From a virus, in IMG/VR virus record IMGVR_UViG_3300048588_000136, positions 1 through 64,000 of that record: DNA of 64,000 nucleotides; one strand, written 5' to 3'. The position numbers were made by a program, and so were the translations under genes. A model generated the notes under the pieces. The model was given only the letters and a program-made list of their open reading frames with translations. It was not told where the DNA came from and searched no databases. Positions 22,810-31,151 of the stretch are shown here, piece by piece (position 1 is the stretch's first letter; the number at the start of each line of letters is the position of its first letter).

Positions 22810-23354
22810 GTTACAGCGTTGTAATCGCCGCTGATTTCGGCGCCGCCAACACCGGACTGACCGTGTACGGCAAGTTGTTTGATACGGACGGGGTACAGGT
22901 TGGCAGCACCATTACCACAGGCTTTGTCGAAGCCGTAGCGGGGCTGTATGTCTACGTGCTGTCCTGCCCATCTGGACAGGAAGGCGTATTGGTCGTCTAT
23001 GACAGTGCTAACGCCGCCTTGCGCCGTGTGGCTGTGGTAGCGCCGCGAGAAACCGAAAACAGCGACGTGAAGTCGTCCACGTTGGCAACACCGACAAACG
23101 TAAGTGACGCGCAAACGGCCATCACTGACGCCATTGCGGCACTAAACAATCTTAGTGGTAGCGATGTTTTGGCGCTATCGGTTGAAACTGGCCACAGTCT
23201 GCAAACTGTCCTGCGTGCGCTGTATGCGCTGAATCGTGGCAAATCGGTTGCCGACGACGCCGATAACCCAACCGAAATTGTGTACTATGCGCCTGATAAT
23301 AGCACGGTACGTGTTACGCACACGCTGACCGACACCGAGCGGACGGTGGCATAG
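22806..23354 (+). CDS. Baseplate/fibre-accessory-type protein
   Basis: The first 90 residues form a beta domain (VIAADFGAANTGLTVYGKLF; GLYVYVLSCPSGQEGVLVVY) as in proteins that attach to tail tips. Residues 95-150 are a helical connector, and the end is a short beta segment. GTG 22806 overlaps the previous stop. The role is inferred from neighbours. Confidence 0.55.
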   Translation: MSYSVVIAADFGAANTGLTVYGKLFDTDGVQVGSTITTGFVEAVAGLYVYVLSCPSGQEGVLVVYDSANAALRRVAVVAPRETENSDVKSSTLATPTNVSDAQTAITDAIAALNNLSGSDVLALSVETGHSLQTVLRALYALNRGKSVADDADNPTEIVYYAPDNSTVRVTHTLTDTERTVA

Positions 23355-23632
23355 TGCAGCGCTTTCGACGCATTGCACATCGTGGATGGTTGCGGCGTGC
23401 GATTACGGTTGCAACGTTCGGGTATTTTCCACAAAATGACGGTGTTGATTATGTTGTGACCGCCGACGTGGAATGCCGCTTCTTGGTATTATCGGATTCT
23501 GCCATTCGATTTGTGTCTAGTGTGGATGCCGATCTACGTGCGTTGGCGAGCGGTGATATTGTGCTACGTGCGACGGCGAATGGTGACATCAAATTGCGCG
23601 CCAGTACTGGCGTGGTAGATGTGGAGCTATAG
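23354..23632 (+). CDS. Small beta-repeat protein
   Basis: The 92-residue protein has a basic N-terminus and tandem short strands (DADLRALASGD, IVLRATANGD, IKLRASTGVVD) that look like a small beta-stack. GTG 23354 overlaps the previous TAG. The function is unknown. Confidence 0.55.
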   Translation: MQRFRRIAHRGWLRRAITVATFGYFPQNDGVDYVVTADVECRFLVLSDSAIRFVSSVDADLRALASGDIVLRATANGDIKLRASTGVVDVEL

Positions 23633-23634
23633 CG

Positions 23635-23952
23635 ATGACCTGGGAAAACATACACGTTGACGATTACGGATGGGTTGGCAAACTCCGCATTGTGCAGGAT
23701 GCAGTTGTGCAGGACGTTAGCAGCTACACAACCCGGCAATTTATTTTTCGCGCACCGTCGAATACGATTAAGACCAAGACCGCAACCTTCGACACTGATG
23801 GCACCGATGGCTTGCTGAAGTACACCGTGGAAGATGGTGTGATTGATGAAATCGGCAATTGGCGAGTGCAGGCGCGCATCAGCAAGACGGGGGCTGTACT
23901 GACATCGGCATGGGTTAAATTTTATGTTGAAGACCGATTGGACGGCAGCTAA
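23635..23952 (+). CDS. BppU-N-like baseplate protein
   Basis: The 105-residue beta protein reads DDYGWVGKLRIVQDAVVQDV ... RQFIFRAPSN ... DGLLKYTVEDGVIDEIGNWR, matching the strand order of the N-terminal domain of phage baseplate upper proteins. It probably links fibres to the tail. Confidence 0.58.
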   Translation: MTWENIHVDDYGWVGKLRIVQDAVVQDVSSYTTRQFIFRAPSNTIKTKTATFDTDGTDGLLKYTVEDGVIDEIGNWRVQARISKTGAVLTSAWVKFYVEDRLDGS

Positions 23953-24068
23953 TGACCGACCGCCACACTGCTGCGCTGCTGTTGCTGCTGTTGCTGGCGG
24001 TGCTGGTAGCGGCGGAGGTGGAGAAGCATCGAATGGCGAAGGGGAAAGGCAGCAAGGGGAAGCGCTAA
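23952..24068 (+). CDS. Tiny membrane protein
   Basis: A 38-residue frame starts at ATG 23952 overlapping the previous TAA. It has one helix of Leu/Ala/Val (AALLLLLLLAVLVAAEVE) and a Lys/Gly-rich tail. It ends immediately before ATG 24069. Confidence 0.48.
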   Translation: MTDRHTAALLLLLLLAVLVAAEVEKHRMAKGKGSKGKR

Positions 24069-24344
24069 ATGGCTGAACAAAAACGAACAGTGCAACCTGT
24101 GCGAGTAAGCTACAGTTGCGACAAGTGTGGCGGCGATGTGCTGCCAACTGGCATGTGTTTAGCTAGCTACCCGGCGCAATATCCGCACGTTTGTCAGCAG
24201 TGCGGGGAGCGCTATACGTTCCTTTTTACATATCCACGTATTGAGTATGTGGATGCCGTCGGTGTCGCCAACGACCTCGCCCGCAAGACGCTGGACCTGC
24301 CGATTGACTGCGACACGCTCACCCTATCGGACTTGGCCAAATGA
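24069..24344 (+). CDS. Zinc-ribbon hypothetical protein
   Basis: Residues 17-47 hold CDKCGG ... HVCQQCGERY, a four-cysteine zinc ribbon. The 91-residue product has an alpha/beta C-terminal half. It overlaps the next gene by 4 bases. Confidence 0.6.
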   Translation: MAEQKRTVQPVRVSYSCDKCGGDVLPTGMCLASYPAQYPHVCQQCGERYTFLFTYPRIEYVDAVGVANDLARKTLDLPIDCDTLTLSDLAK

Positions 24345-24751
24345 TTGTCTACATAGCTTCGCCGTACACTAGCCACGCCGACAAGCAATCCGCTGTCGAT
24401 GCGCAGATTGACGCCGCCGGCCAACTGTTGCTAGCCGGCTATGAGCCGATAGCGCCGCTACTGTCGCATTACATTGACTTGCGTTATCCACTGCCATACG
24501 CCCGTTGGATGCAGTGGTGCATGGCGCTTGTGGCCGTCAGCGATGCGGTGTTGCGGCTGCCTGGGGCGTCTGTCGGCGCCGATAGTGAAGTGGCACGTGC
24601 GCAGGAGTTGGGTAAGCCAGTGGCGTACAGCGTGCAGGAACTGGCTGCATTTGCGCCACATGCGATAACTCGCGACGAACTGATGGCGGCGAATCAGCAG
24701 GCGGCGCAGGATATACATGATTTCGTCAGTGGGAAACTGAGGATGGAGTGA
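24341..24751 (+). CDS. DUF4406/DUF1937-like nucleoside deoxyribosyltransferase-fold protein
   Basis: The 136-residue protein begins IVYIASPYTS and has GADSEVARAQELGKPVAYS near residue 84, both features of the Rossmann-like nucleoside 2-deoxyribosyltransferase relatives found in phages. It may act on nucleotides or a nucleotide signal. The exact substrate cannot be told. Confidence 0.68.
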   Translation: MIVYIASPYTSHADKQSAVDAQIDAAGQLLLAGYEPIAPLLSHYIDLRYPLPYARWMQWCMALVAVSDAVLRLPGASVGADSEVARAQELGKPVAYSVQELAAFAPHAITRDELMAANQQAAQDIHDFVSGKLRME

Positions 24752-24754
24752 GTG

Positions 24755-25039
24755 ATGATAAATACAAGCGACAATGGGTCTTTCACGTATGGTGTGGATG
24801 GCCTGACAATTAAAAGCGGTGGCGCAACGTATCTGTCATCGTATCCACATGTATGCACTATCGATATTGATACCTTGCACCAAATTCGCATTCTACTGCG
24901 TTGTATCCAACAGCCTGTGGTTGCCTACGATGAGGACATACTAACGATGGTGCAATCGGCGGTCGGCTATTGTGGCGAAAAGGCGGCGGAGATAGAAGCG
25001 CTGCTGCCCAAGCATGGCGTGTTGGAGGATGGCGAGTAG
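24755..25039 (+). CDS. Hypothetical protein
   Basis: The 94-residue product has a beta-rich first half and a helical second half. ATG 24755 follows GGATGGAG; GTG 24752 is an in-frame alternative. The stop overlaps the next GTG. Confidence 0.55.
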   Translation: MINTSDNGSFTYGVDGLTIKSGGATYLSSYPHVCTIDIDTLHQIRILLRCIQQPVVAYDEDILTMVQSAVGYCGEKAAEIEALLPKHGVLEDGE

Positions 25040-25152
25040 TGGCAGGCATACTTTTTGATTTTGGTGTGTGGCTAGAACATCACTTGCCCGTTCGTTTTCG
25101 AGCGTGGGTATTTATTCATATCACAGCGCCGACAATGGATAGGTTGAAATGA
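25039..25152 (+). CDS. Tiny hydrophobic protein, GTG start
   Basis: GTG 25039 overlaps the previous TAG, and the stop overlaps ATG 25149. The 37-residue product is aromatic and moderately hydrophobic (ILFDFGVWLEHHLPVRF). Confidence 0.42.
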   Translation: MAGILFDFGVWLEHHLPVRFRAWVFIHITAPTMDRLK

Positions 25153-25349
25153 AAAAGTTTCTACAACTGCAAGCATTGAACGCGAGAGATAGACTGGATA
25201 GTGCTTGGTGCTATATTGAAGTTGATTCTATTCAGGCACTTGTGCCCGGATTCGAGTCAAAAGGCACGTATGTTCTGTCATCGAGCGGGATACAAACACA
25301 TGTCTCTGAATCACCGCGAGAAATAATGGCAATGATGGAGAAACTATAG
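25149..25349 (+). CDS. Small hypothetical protein
   Basis: The 66-residue protein has a beta hairpin-like segment (GTYVLSSSGIQTHVSESPRE) and a short C-terminal helix. It is in ATGA overlap with the previous gene and one base from the ParB-like gene. Confidence 0.55.
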   Translation: MKKFLQLQALNARDRLDSAWCYIEVDSIQALVPGFESKGTYVLSSSGIQTHVSESPREIMAMMEKL

Positions 25350-25350
25350 C

Positions 25351-26034
25351 GTGGCAAAGAAAGCAAAGCAGGGCATCACCTGGACGAACGAACGGCGCAA
25401 GTTGTCCGACCTCATCCCGTGGGAACGCAACCCGCGCACCATCAAGAACGCACAAGCCGAACGGCTTGTCGATAGCGTGGAGACGTTCGGTCAAGTGGAG
25501 ACGTTGGCGATTGACTGCGATAACAATATCCTAAACGGTCATCAGCGCGTCTCCGTCCTCGCCGGTCAATACGGCATGGATTACGAGGTTGACGTGCGGG
25601 TAGCAAGCCGGGAGCTTACCGAACGGGAACGGCAACAGTTGACGGTTTATTTGCATCGTGGGGCGACGGGCGAATGGTCATTTGATGAACTTGCGAATTG
25701 GGGCATTGAGGACGACCTTGTAACTTGGGGCTTTGACGACATTGCTGCCATTGCCGAAGCCGCGCAAACTACCGCGATCGGAGAAAGCAGCATTACCAGC
25801 ACTGATCGGATATTGGGTGATAAGCGCAAGCAGATTAAGCCGGTATTGTACGCCGACGAAATAGGCGACTTTGAAAAGGCCATCATCGCTACTGGCCTAC
25901 GCAACCGGGGCGAGGCTATCATGACCATTTGTCGATTCTATTTGGAGCAACATGACAACGGGGAAGAAGAAGGACAATTCAACATATCTTTTAAAAACTT
26001 CGCTACGCAGAAATCTGCTAAAGATGATCGATAA
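25351..26034 (+). CDS. ParB/Srx-like N-terminal domain protein
   Basis: The 227-residue protein opens with a ParB-type domain: KLSDLIPWERNPR (residues 17-29), then VDSVETFGQVETLAIDC, then LNGHQRVSVLAGQYG (residues 62-76) and a V-D-V-R-V strand. In phages this fold occurs in DNA-modification enzymes and packaging-linked nucleases that act with methyltransferases. The C-terminal half is helical. It starts at GTG 25351 and overlaps the methyltransferase-like gene by 83 bases in another frame, which supports coupling. Confidence 0.75.
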   Translation: MAKKAKQGITWTNERRKLSDLIPWERNPRTIKNAQAERLVDSVETFGQVETLAIDCDNNILNGHQRVSVLAGQYGMDYEVDVRVASRELTERERQQLTVYLHRGATGEWSFDELANWGIEDDLVTWGFDDIAAIAEAAQTTAIGESSITSTDRILGDKRKQIKPVLYADEIGDFEKAIIATGLRNRGEAIMTICRFYLEQHDNGEEEGQFNISFKNFATQKSAKDDR

Positions 26035-26572
26035 TCCGGTCGTCATGGAAACACATGGCGGGTATGGTGCTATTTGGAATCAGTGCTACATGGACATTGC
26101 GCAGGGCGTTGTCTTTGAGAAGGATGCAGATAAGACAAAGGTTTTGGCTGTGCAGCGTCCCACCTGGGCCGTTTACGAATGCGATTGCGAGATGGCATTG
26201 GCGGCTGGTATCGGATCTCATTTGCCTATCAACTTTCTGGATTGCGATCCCTATGGCGAACCGTGGCCAGTGCTTGACTCCTTCTTCTTGAGTGACCGCC
26301 CGTTTCCGTCTGCACTGGCAATTGTGGTCAATGATGGACTACGGCAAAAGCTCAAGATGAACGGCGGTTGGAATGTGGAGAGCTTGCGGGATGTAGTCAG
26401 CGCATACGGTAATAACACGCTGTATGCTAACTACCTGGAGATATGCAAAGAGATGTTGCAAGAAAAAGCGAGTCAGCGGGGGTATGCGCTGACTCGGTGG
26501 GCCGGATATTATTGTGGACATGCGCAGCAGATGACGCACTATGCAGGACTGTTTACCCGTGATGCTGGTTGA
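25952..26572 (+). CDS. Class I SAM methyltransferase-like protein with Trm1-type DPYG motif
   Basis: The 206-residue protein has METHGGYGAIW (motif I, residues 33-43), FEKDADK (acidic motif II) and INFLDCDPYGEPWPVLDSFF (residues 93-112). The last is close to the DPFG/DPYG-P motif of tRNA guanine-N2 methyltransferase Trm1. The substrate may be tRNA or a modified DNA base. GGAGCAAC precedes ATG 25952. Its end overlaps the convergent radical SAM gene by 20 bases. Confidence 0.65.
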   Translation: MTTGKKKDNSTYLLKTSLRRNLLKMIDNPVVMETHGGYGAIWNQCYMDIAQGVVFEKDADKTKVLAVQRPTWAVYECDCEMALAAGIGSHLPINFLDCDPYGEPWPVLDSFFLSDRPFPSALAIVVNDGLRQKLKMNGGWNVESLRDVVSAYGNNTLYANYLEICKEMLQEKASQRGYALTRWAGYYCGHAQQMTHYAGLFTRDAG

Positions 26573-27380
26573 TGTAGCGGGGATTGTAGTAGCCCGCCGG
26601 CAGGTATTTCTGAAGGTCGTGTTTAATATAATGCTTGACACCGAGCCGGTTGACCAGTTCCAGAATGCGGTGTGTGTACGATTCCCAATCGGTCGTGTTG
26701 GTCATGGGCAGGTAGTTGGCCCGACCGATTTTGTAAAGGTCAACAAATTCATGGGTGCGCTCGATAATTTCAAGGCTGCTTTCGGTGTTCAAGGTCGGTT
26801 CAAGACTAACCCATGTAAAGATACCGGCGCCGTGAAACGCCTTCAGTGTCGCAATGCGGTCGCCTGGGAGTTGCGCTCCACGTTCCCATTTGCGGCTAAA
26901 GTCATCGTCAAGAGTGGTCAATGTGGAGGCGAAGGCATCACGGTCAGGGCGAAACAAATCAATGTCGCGAAGTGCGCGACTGCCGCCCTTGGTCAGAGTG
27001 CAAGTGCCCAGCCCGTTGCTTTGCAACGTGGTCAGCACGTCACGGGTGAGGCTGTTGTCAAATGGGTGATAGGGGTCAGTAGTGAACGATAGCATGACCT
27101 GCTCAGTGATGCCAAGCGCTTGATACTTGCGGGCGTCTTTGCGCAGGGCATCAAGGAAGCCATTACGGGGAGATGCGCCAGCGTCAAAGCTTGGGCGGTC
27201 CATCTTGAGAACCTTGGGCACGTAGCAGTATGCGCAAGCATGGCCGCAGCCGCGATAGGGGTTGGTTGCAAGCTTGGCGTATTCGCCAGCTTGACCACGA
27301 GGGGCATACACAATGGAGCAACCTTTAACGCTCCAACCGTTGTCTTCAAGTTGATAAGTGTGAGTTTTTAACATGGTCAT
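26553..27380 (-). CDS. Radical SAM protein (SPL/Rv2578c-like)
   Basis: The 275-residue enzyme has the CxxxCxxC cluster site in RGCGHACAYCYVP (Cys45, Cys49, Cys52), which binds a 4Fe-4S cluster and cleaves SAM. The sequence TNPYRGCGHACAYC and later SFTTDPYHPFD and LTKGGSRALRD resemble spore-photoproduct-lyase-like proteins. Substrate is unknown: DNA repair or base modification are both possible. It is convergent to the Trm1-like gene and is followed upstream by an RHH gene. Confidence 0.85.
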   Translation of the reverse strand: MTMLKTHTYQLEDNGWSVKGCSIVYAPRGQAGEYAKLATNPYRGCGHACAYCYVPKVLKMDRPSFDAGASPRNGFLDALRKDARKYQALGITEQVMLSFTTDPYHPFDNSLTRDVLTTLQSNGLGTCTLTKGGSRALRDIDLFRPDRDAFASTLTTLDDDFSRKWERGAQLPGDRIATLKAFHGAGIFTWVSLEPTLNTESSLEIIERTHEFVDLYKIGRANYLPMTNTTDWESYTHRILELVNRLGVKHYIKHDLQKYLPAGYYNPRYINQHHG

Positions 27381-27565
27381 GATTGTTTGTCCTTTTCTTT
27401 TTGAATAAGATTTCTAAGATATGCTGAAATGTTACTTGACTGCTGTTGCAACCATTCTAGCTGTGACTTTGGTAGCCGAATGTTTACACGAACGGTTGGC
27501 TCCTGTGGGTCTACGGTTTTGCGCCCTGAGCCTGGACGCTTACCGCCTCGTTGCTGTTTCGTCAT
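27377..27565 (-). CDS. Small RHH regulator
   Basis: The 62-residue protein has a Lys/Gly/Arg N-terminal tail and an RHH domain: TVRVNIRLPKSQLEWLQQQ, then NISAYLRNLIQ. It overlaps the radical SAM gene by 4 bases and is first behind the promoter at 27572-27600, so it may repress its own operon. Confidence 0.7.
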   Translation of the reverse strand: MTKQQRGGKRPGSGRKTVDPQEPTVRVNIRLPKSQLEWLQQQSSNISAYLRNLIQKEKDKQS

Positions 27566-27571
27566 AGTTTG

Positions 27572-27600
27572 ATTGTAGCATACGTTTTCAATATTGTCTA
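27572..27600 (-). promoter_or_regulatory. Promoter of the RHH/radical SAM unit
   Basis: On the - strand TAGACA (27600-27595), 17 bp, TACAAT (27577-27572). It overlaps a TATAGT on the + strand (27599-27604) that may belong to a weak divergent promoter for the terminase genes. Confidence 0.65.
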
Positions 27601-27648
27601 TAGTTTTGGGTAAAACTCAGACGAAAGTACGATTTCTTTAAGGTTGAT

Positions 27649-28068
27649 ATGGCTAAACGACAGCAAGAGCGTTACACGGCTGACAAAATGATAGAGGCGC
27701 TACGTAAAGCGCGTGGCATTGCCGCACGCGCCGCCGAGATGCTTGGCTGCGACCGTCAAACGGTGCTGAACTACTGCAAGAAATATCCGACGGTGCAAGC
27801 GGCGCGGGAAGAAGCCAAAGAAACGCTGAACGACTGGGTAGAGTCGCAGATGATTAAGCGCATTCAGGCGGGCGACACCACCATGATGATTTGGTGGTCA
27901 AAAACGCAGATGAAAGACCGAAATTTTGTCGAGAGGATAGACAACCGCAACTACGACATTGACCTATCCAAGCTGACCAATGATCAACTAGAACGTGTGG
28001 CAGCCGGTGAAGACCCGTTGCAGGTGGTGCTAGATGGCTACGTCGCTACAAATAAGAGCAGCGGCTGA
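27649..28068 (+). CDS. terS: Terminase small subunit
   Basis: The 139-residue protein has an N-terminal helix-turn-helix (GIAARAAEMLGCDRQTVLNYC, residues 24-44) followed by a helical oligomerisation segment, as in small terminases that bind the packaging site. It immediately precedes and overlaps the large subunit. Confidence 0.78.
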   Translation: MAKRQQERYTADKMIEALRKARGIAARAAEMLGCDRQTVLNYCKKYPTVQAAREEAKETLNDWVESQMIKRIQAGDTTMMIWWSKTQMKDRNFVERIDNRNYDIDLSKLTNDQLERVAAGEDPLQVVLDGYVATNKSSG

Positions 28069-29716
28069 ACTAGAGCGGCGCAAGCGGGGCAACGTTGGGG
28101 AAAGCCCATTTGCCCAGTATCGCTTTGAGCCAATCCGCTACATCATCGAAAAACTCGGCTGGCATCCGTGGGCCGGTGACGTTGACCATCCGGGCCAAGT
28201 GGAAGTGCTGCAAGCCTACGAACTGGCATTGCGCCAATTGCATGAGCGATACGACTACGAGCAAGGCGTCCTGACCGCTGACCAATTGCAATACTGGACA
28301 CCTGGTCAGGTGATAAAAAATAGAATACGCATTGAAGCAGGGCATACTGTAGGTAAGACAAAACTTGTGTCTGGTATCCTGTCTCATTTCTTTGACACAT
28401 GCACGCCGTCCATCATTTACAGCTTTGCGCCTACATCCGAGCAGATTAACGATCTGCTGTGGAAGGAAATCAGAACCGACCGGCGCAAAAATAAATTGCC
28501 TGGACGTGTGGCTAAAATTCCTTACCTGTCGTTCAAGGGGGATGAAAACCCAGATCATTTTGCCAAGGGACGAGCTACGCAAAACAGCGAAACAGAGAGC
28601 ATTCAGGGACAACATGGTCGCTATTTAATGTTCGTGATTGACGAGGCCGAAGGTGTGGCTGACTATGTGTATGACGCTGTCGAGTCGATGACTAGTGGCG
28701 GCATTGCGCTGGTGTTGATGTTAGCGAATCCGCGTACACGCACGAGTAAGTTTTATAAGCAGAAAACACGTAATGACGTAGCGAACTTTCGCATGTCCTG
28801 CGTGTGGCACCCCAACGTATTGGCGGATCGAGAAGTGGTTCCCGGCGCTGTCCGCCGTGACTATGTGGAGGGCATGGTGCGTGATCATTGTGAGGTTGTT
28901 AGCAATCACAACCATGACCAAAATACGTTTGAATTGCCGTGGCACCAAGGTGTGATTTATAAGCCAGATGCTGAATGCATGTTTCGTGTCCTTGGTGTGC
29001 CACCAGCGAATTTGACGGATAACACGTTTGTAACCGTAGGAGGATATGAGGCGGCTACAAAGCGCAAGCCCGTCAGTCACGAACCAACTAAAGCACGTAT
29101 CGGGGTAGATGTTGCACGGTATGGTACGGATGCTGGCACCATTTATTGTCGTCACAATGGCGTAGTGTGGCGGGAAGCAGCGATACAAGGACAGGACACG
29201 AATGCATACCTGGATAAGTTGCGTCCGCTGTTTGACCGATTGAAAAATGACGGTGTAACCGACATAGAAATTAGAGTTGATGGCGGTGGCGGCTACGCAT
29301 CTGGCATTATTGACCCGCTCAAAATCGATATGCGATTTCGTAAAATGTTCACCACTATCGCGCTACATGAGGTGCACAATAACGGTACGGCGTATGACAC
29401 GAATAGTTACTATGATAAAGTGACTGAGATGTACGCTCAAGCAGGCGAAACGCTGAAGGGCATTTATATTCGCAATGCGCCGCCGCTGTTAGAAACGGAT
29501 TTGACCGAGCGTCCATATAAGTACGTCAATGACAGCGGGCGCAGCGTGAAAAAATTGACTGACAAAGAGCAGTTCAAAAGTAAGTACCTGCGTTCACCGG
29601 ATGATGGTGACGGATTTGTTCTAGCGGTGGCGCCCGATTACATATTTGCACATAACGAGTTGCCTACCGGCATGGATCTGAGCGGATTTACACAAACTAG
29701 TAAGTGGAGAACATAA
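28034..29716 (+). CDS. terL: Terminase large subunit
   Basis: The 560-residue ATPase-nuclease has a variant Walker A (AGHTVGKT, Gly103-Thr109), Walker B MFVIDEAE (Asp203, Glu204), and an RNase-H-like nuclease with GVDVARYGTD (Asp359), IRVDGGGGYASGIID (Asp416) and a late acidic SPDDGDGF (near Asp523). It cuts and pumps DNA into proheads. The stop is followed by the portal start. Confidence 0.92.
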   Translation: MATSLQIRAAAELERRKRGNVGESPFAQYRFEPIRYIIEKLGWHPWAGDVDHPGQVEVLQAYELALRQLHERYDYEQGVLTADQLQYWTPGQVIKNRIRIEAGHTVGKTKLVSGILSHFFDTCTPSIIYSFAPTSEQINDLLWKEIRTDRRKNKLPGRVAKIPYLSFKGDENPDHFAKGRATQNSETESIQGQHGRYLMFVIDEAEGVADYVYDAVESMTSGGIALVLMLANPRTRTSKFYKQKTRNDVANFRMSCVWHPNVLADREVVPGAVRRDYVEGMVRDHCEVVSNHNHDQNTFELPWHQGVIYKPDAECMFRVLGVPPANLTDNTFVTVGGYEAATKRKPVSHEPTKARIGVDVARYGTDAGTIYCRHNGVVWREAAIQGQDTNAYLDKLRPLFDRLKNDGVTDIEIRVDGGGGYASGIIDPLKIDMRFRKMFTTIALHEVHNNGTAYDTNSYYDKVTEMYAQAGETLKGIYIRNAPPLLETDLTERPYKYVNDSGRSVKKLTDKEQFKSKYLRSPDDGDGFVLAVAPDYIFAHNELPTGMDLSGFTQTSKWRT

Positions 29717-29717
29717 A

Positions 29718-31151
29718 ATGGCTCGTGTTGATTTGATGGAACTTGGTGAAACCGGTTTGCAAAAATCGGGTGGCCAGGTATATGAAGAGTTTTTACGCGA
29801 GCTACGCGGCGACCGCTGGCTAAAGGTTGTACGCGAAATGTCGGAACAGGATAGCGTCGTGGTGGCCATTCTGTTTGCTGTGGAAATGCTATTGCGCCAA
29901 GCCGACTGGGAGATTGAGCCGACCGACGGTGATACGGATACCGCTGAGTTTGTTGAATCCTGCTTTGATGACATGTCGCTATCGTGGGAAGACACCATGA
30001 CAGAAATTCTCACGATGTTACCATATGGGTACAGCTACATGGAAACCGTTTACAAGAAGCGAGGCGGTGATGTTGATGATCCGACGAAGCGCAGCAAGTA
30101 CAATGATGGGCGTATCGGTTGGCGCAAGTGGGCGATTCGTAGTCAACACACTCGCTACATGTGGGAGTTTGACCGGGGCGGTGGAATCCGGGGCATGTGG
30201 CAGACATTAGAGCAGGGCGCGCCCGTGTTTATCCCCATCGAAAAAGCATTGTTGTTTCGTACTACCACACATCTGGGCAATCCTGAGGGGCGCAGTATCT
30301 TGCGGGGTTGCTACCGCTCGTGGTACTTCAAAAAGCATCTAGAGAACATCGAAGGTATTGGCGTAGAGCGTGACCTTGCCGGCTTGCCCGTGGCCCATGT
30401 GCCGCCTGAACTGCTGTCATCTGCGGCCAGTCCAGAGAATCAGCAGCTATATTCAGCCATCAAAGAGATTGTGACCAGCATCCGGCGTGATGAACAAGAA
30501 GGCGTTGTGTGGCCGCTCGCCTACGACGAAAATGGACGAGAGCGATTCAAGCTAGAATTGCTGAGCACGGCCGGATCGCGGCAGTTTGACATTGGCGGCA
30601 TTATCAACCGTAAGAACAATGAAATTGCAATGGCGGTTTTGGCTGACTTTATTTTGCTGGGGCATGAAAAAGTGGGTAGCTATGCATTGTCTGCTACCAA
30701 GTCGAGCATGTTCAAAACCGCACTAAAAGCCTGGCTCGATAGTATCGCCGATGTCGTCAACACCTACGCCATTCCTCGCCTGTTGAGTGTGAACGGGATA
30801 CAAGTCACAGCGCCGCCGCGGTTGGTTTTTGGCGGCGTGGGAGAAATCGACCTAGATGTGCTAATGACTTTCGTTAAGGAGGCGAGCGCCGCCGGCATGA
30901 CGCTATTCCCGTCGGTCGAAATCGAAAACGATTTGCGATCTAAAATGCGGCTGCCGTTATTATCTGATGAAGACATAGCGCAACGAGATGCGCAGGGTAT
31001 GCAATCTAAACAGATACCACAGCCACAAGACCAGACATCACAGGATAGCACTAGGACGCAATTTAATGAGGCCATTCTTGCGCAAATCCGTGAAGCACAG
31101 GCGCAGGTTGGCGCTGCGTTGATGGAGTTACGCGGGGCCGGCAATGCCTAA
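29718..31151 (+). CDS. Portal protein, Mu gp29/DUF935-like
   Basis: The 477-residue protein fits phage portals: a helical opening with REMSEQDSVVVAILFAVEML, the wing region with LPYGYSYMETVYK, a clip with HLGNPEGRSILRGCYRSWYF (residues 180-199), and a Gln/Ser-rich C-terminus ending in coiled coil. It should form the dodecameric DNA channel. It overlaps the next gene by 8 bases. Confidence 0.85.
   Translation: MARVDLMELGETGLQKSGGQVYEEFLRELRGDRWLKVVREMSEQDSVVVAILFAVEMLLRQADWEIEPTDGDTDTAEFVESCFDDMSLSWEDTMTEILTMLPYGYSYMETVYKKRGGDVDDPTKRSKYNDGRIGWRKWAIRSQHTRYMWEFDRGGGIRGMWQTLEQGAPVFIPIEKALLFRTTTHLGNPEGRSILRGCYRSWYFKKHLENIEGIGVERDLAGLPVAHVPPELLSSAASPENQQLYSAIKEIVTSIRRDEQEGVVWPLAYDENGRERFKLELLSTAGSRQFDIGGIINRKNNEIAMAVLADFILLGHEKVGSYALSATKSSMFKTALKAWLDSIADVVNTYAIPRLLSVNGIQVTAPPRLVFGGVGEIDLDVLMTFVKEASAAGMTLFPSVEIENDLRSKMRLPLLSDEDIAQRDAQGMQSKQIPQPQDQTSQDSTRTQFNEAILAQIREAQAQVGAALMELRGAGNA

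Noticed and set aside
23449-24147. 232-residue - strand open frame
   Set aside because: Spans four well-supported + genes and is low complexity.
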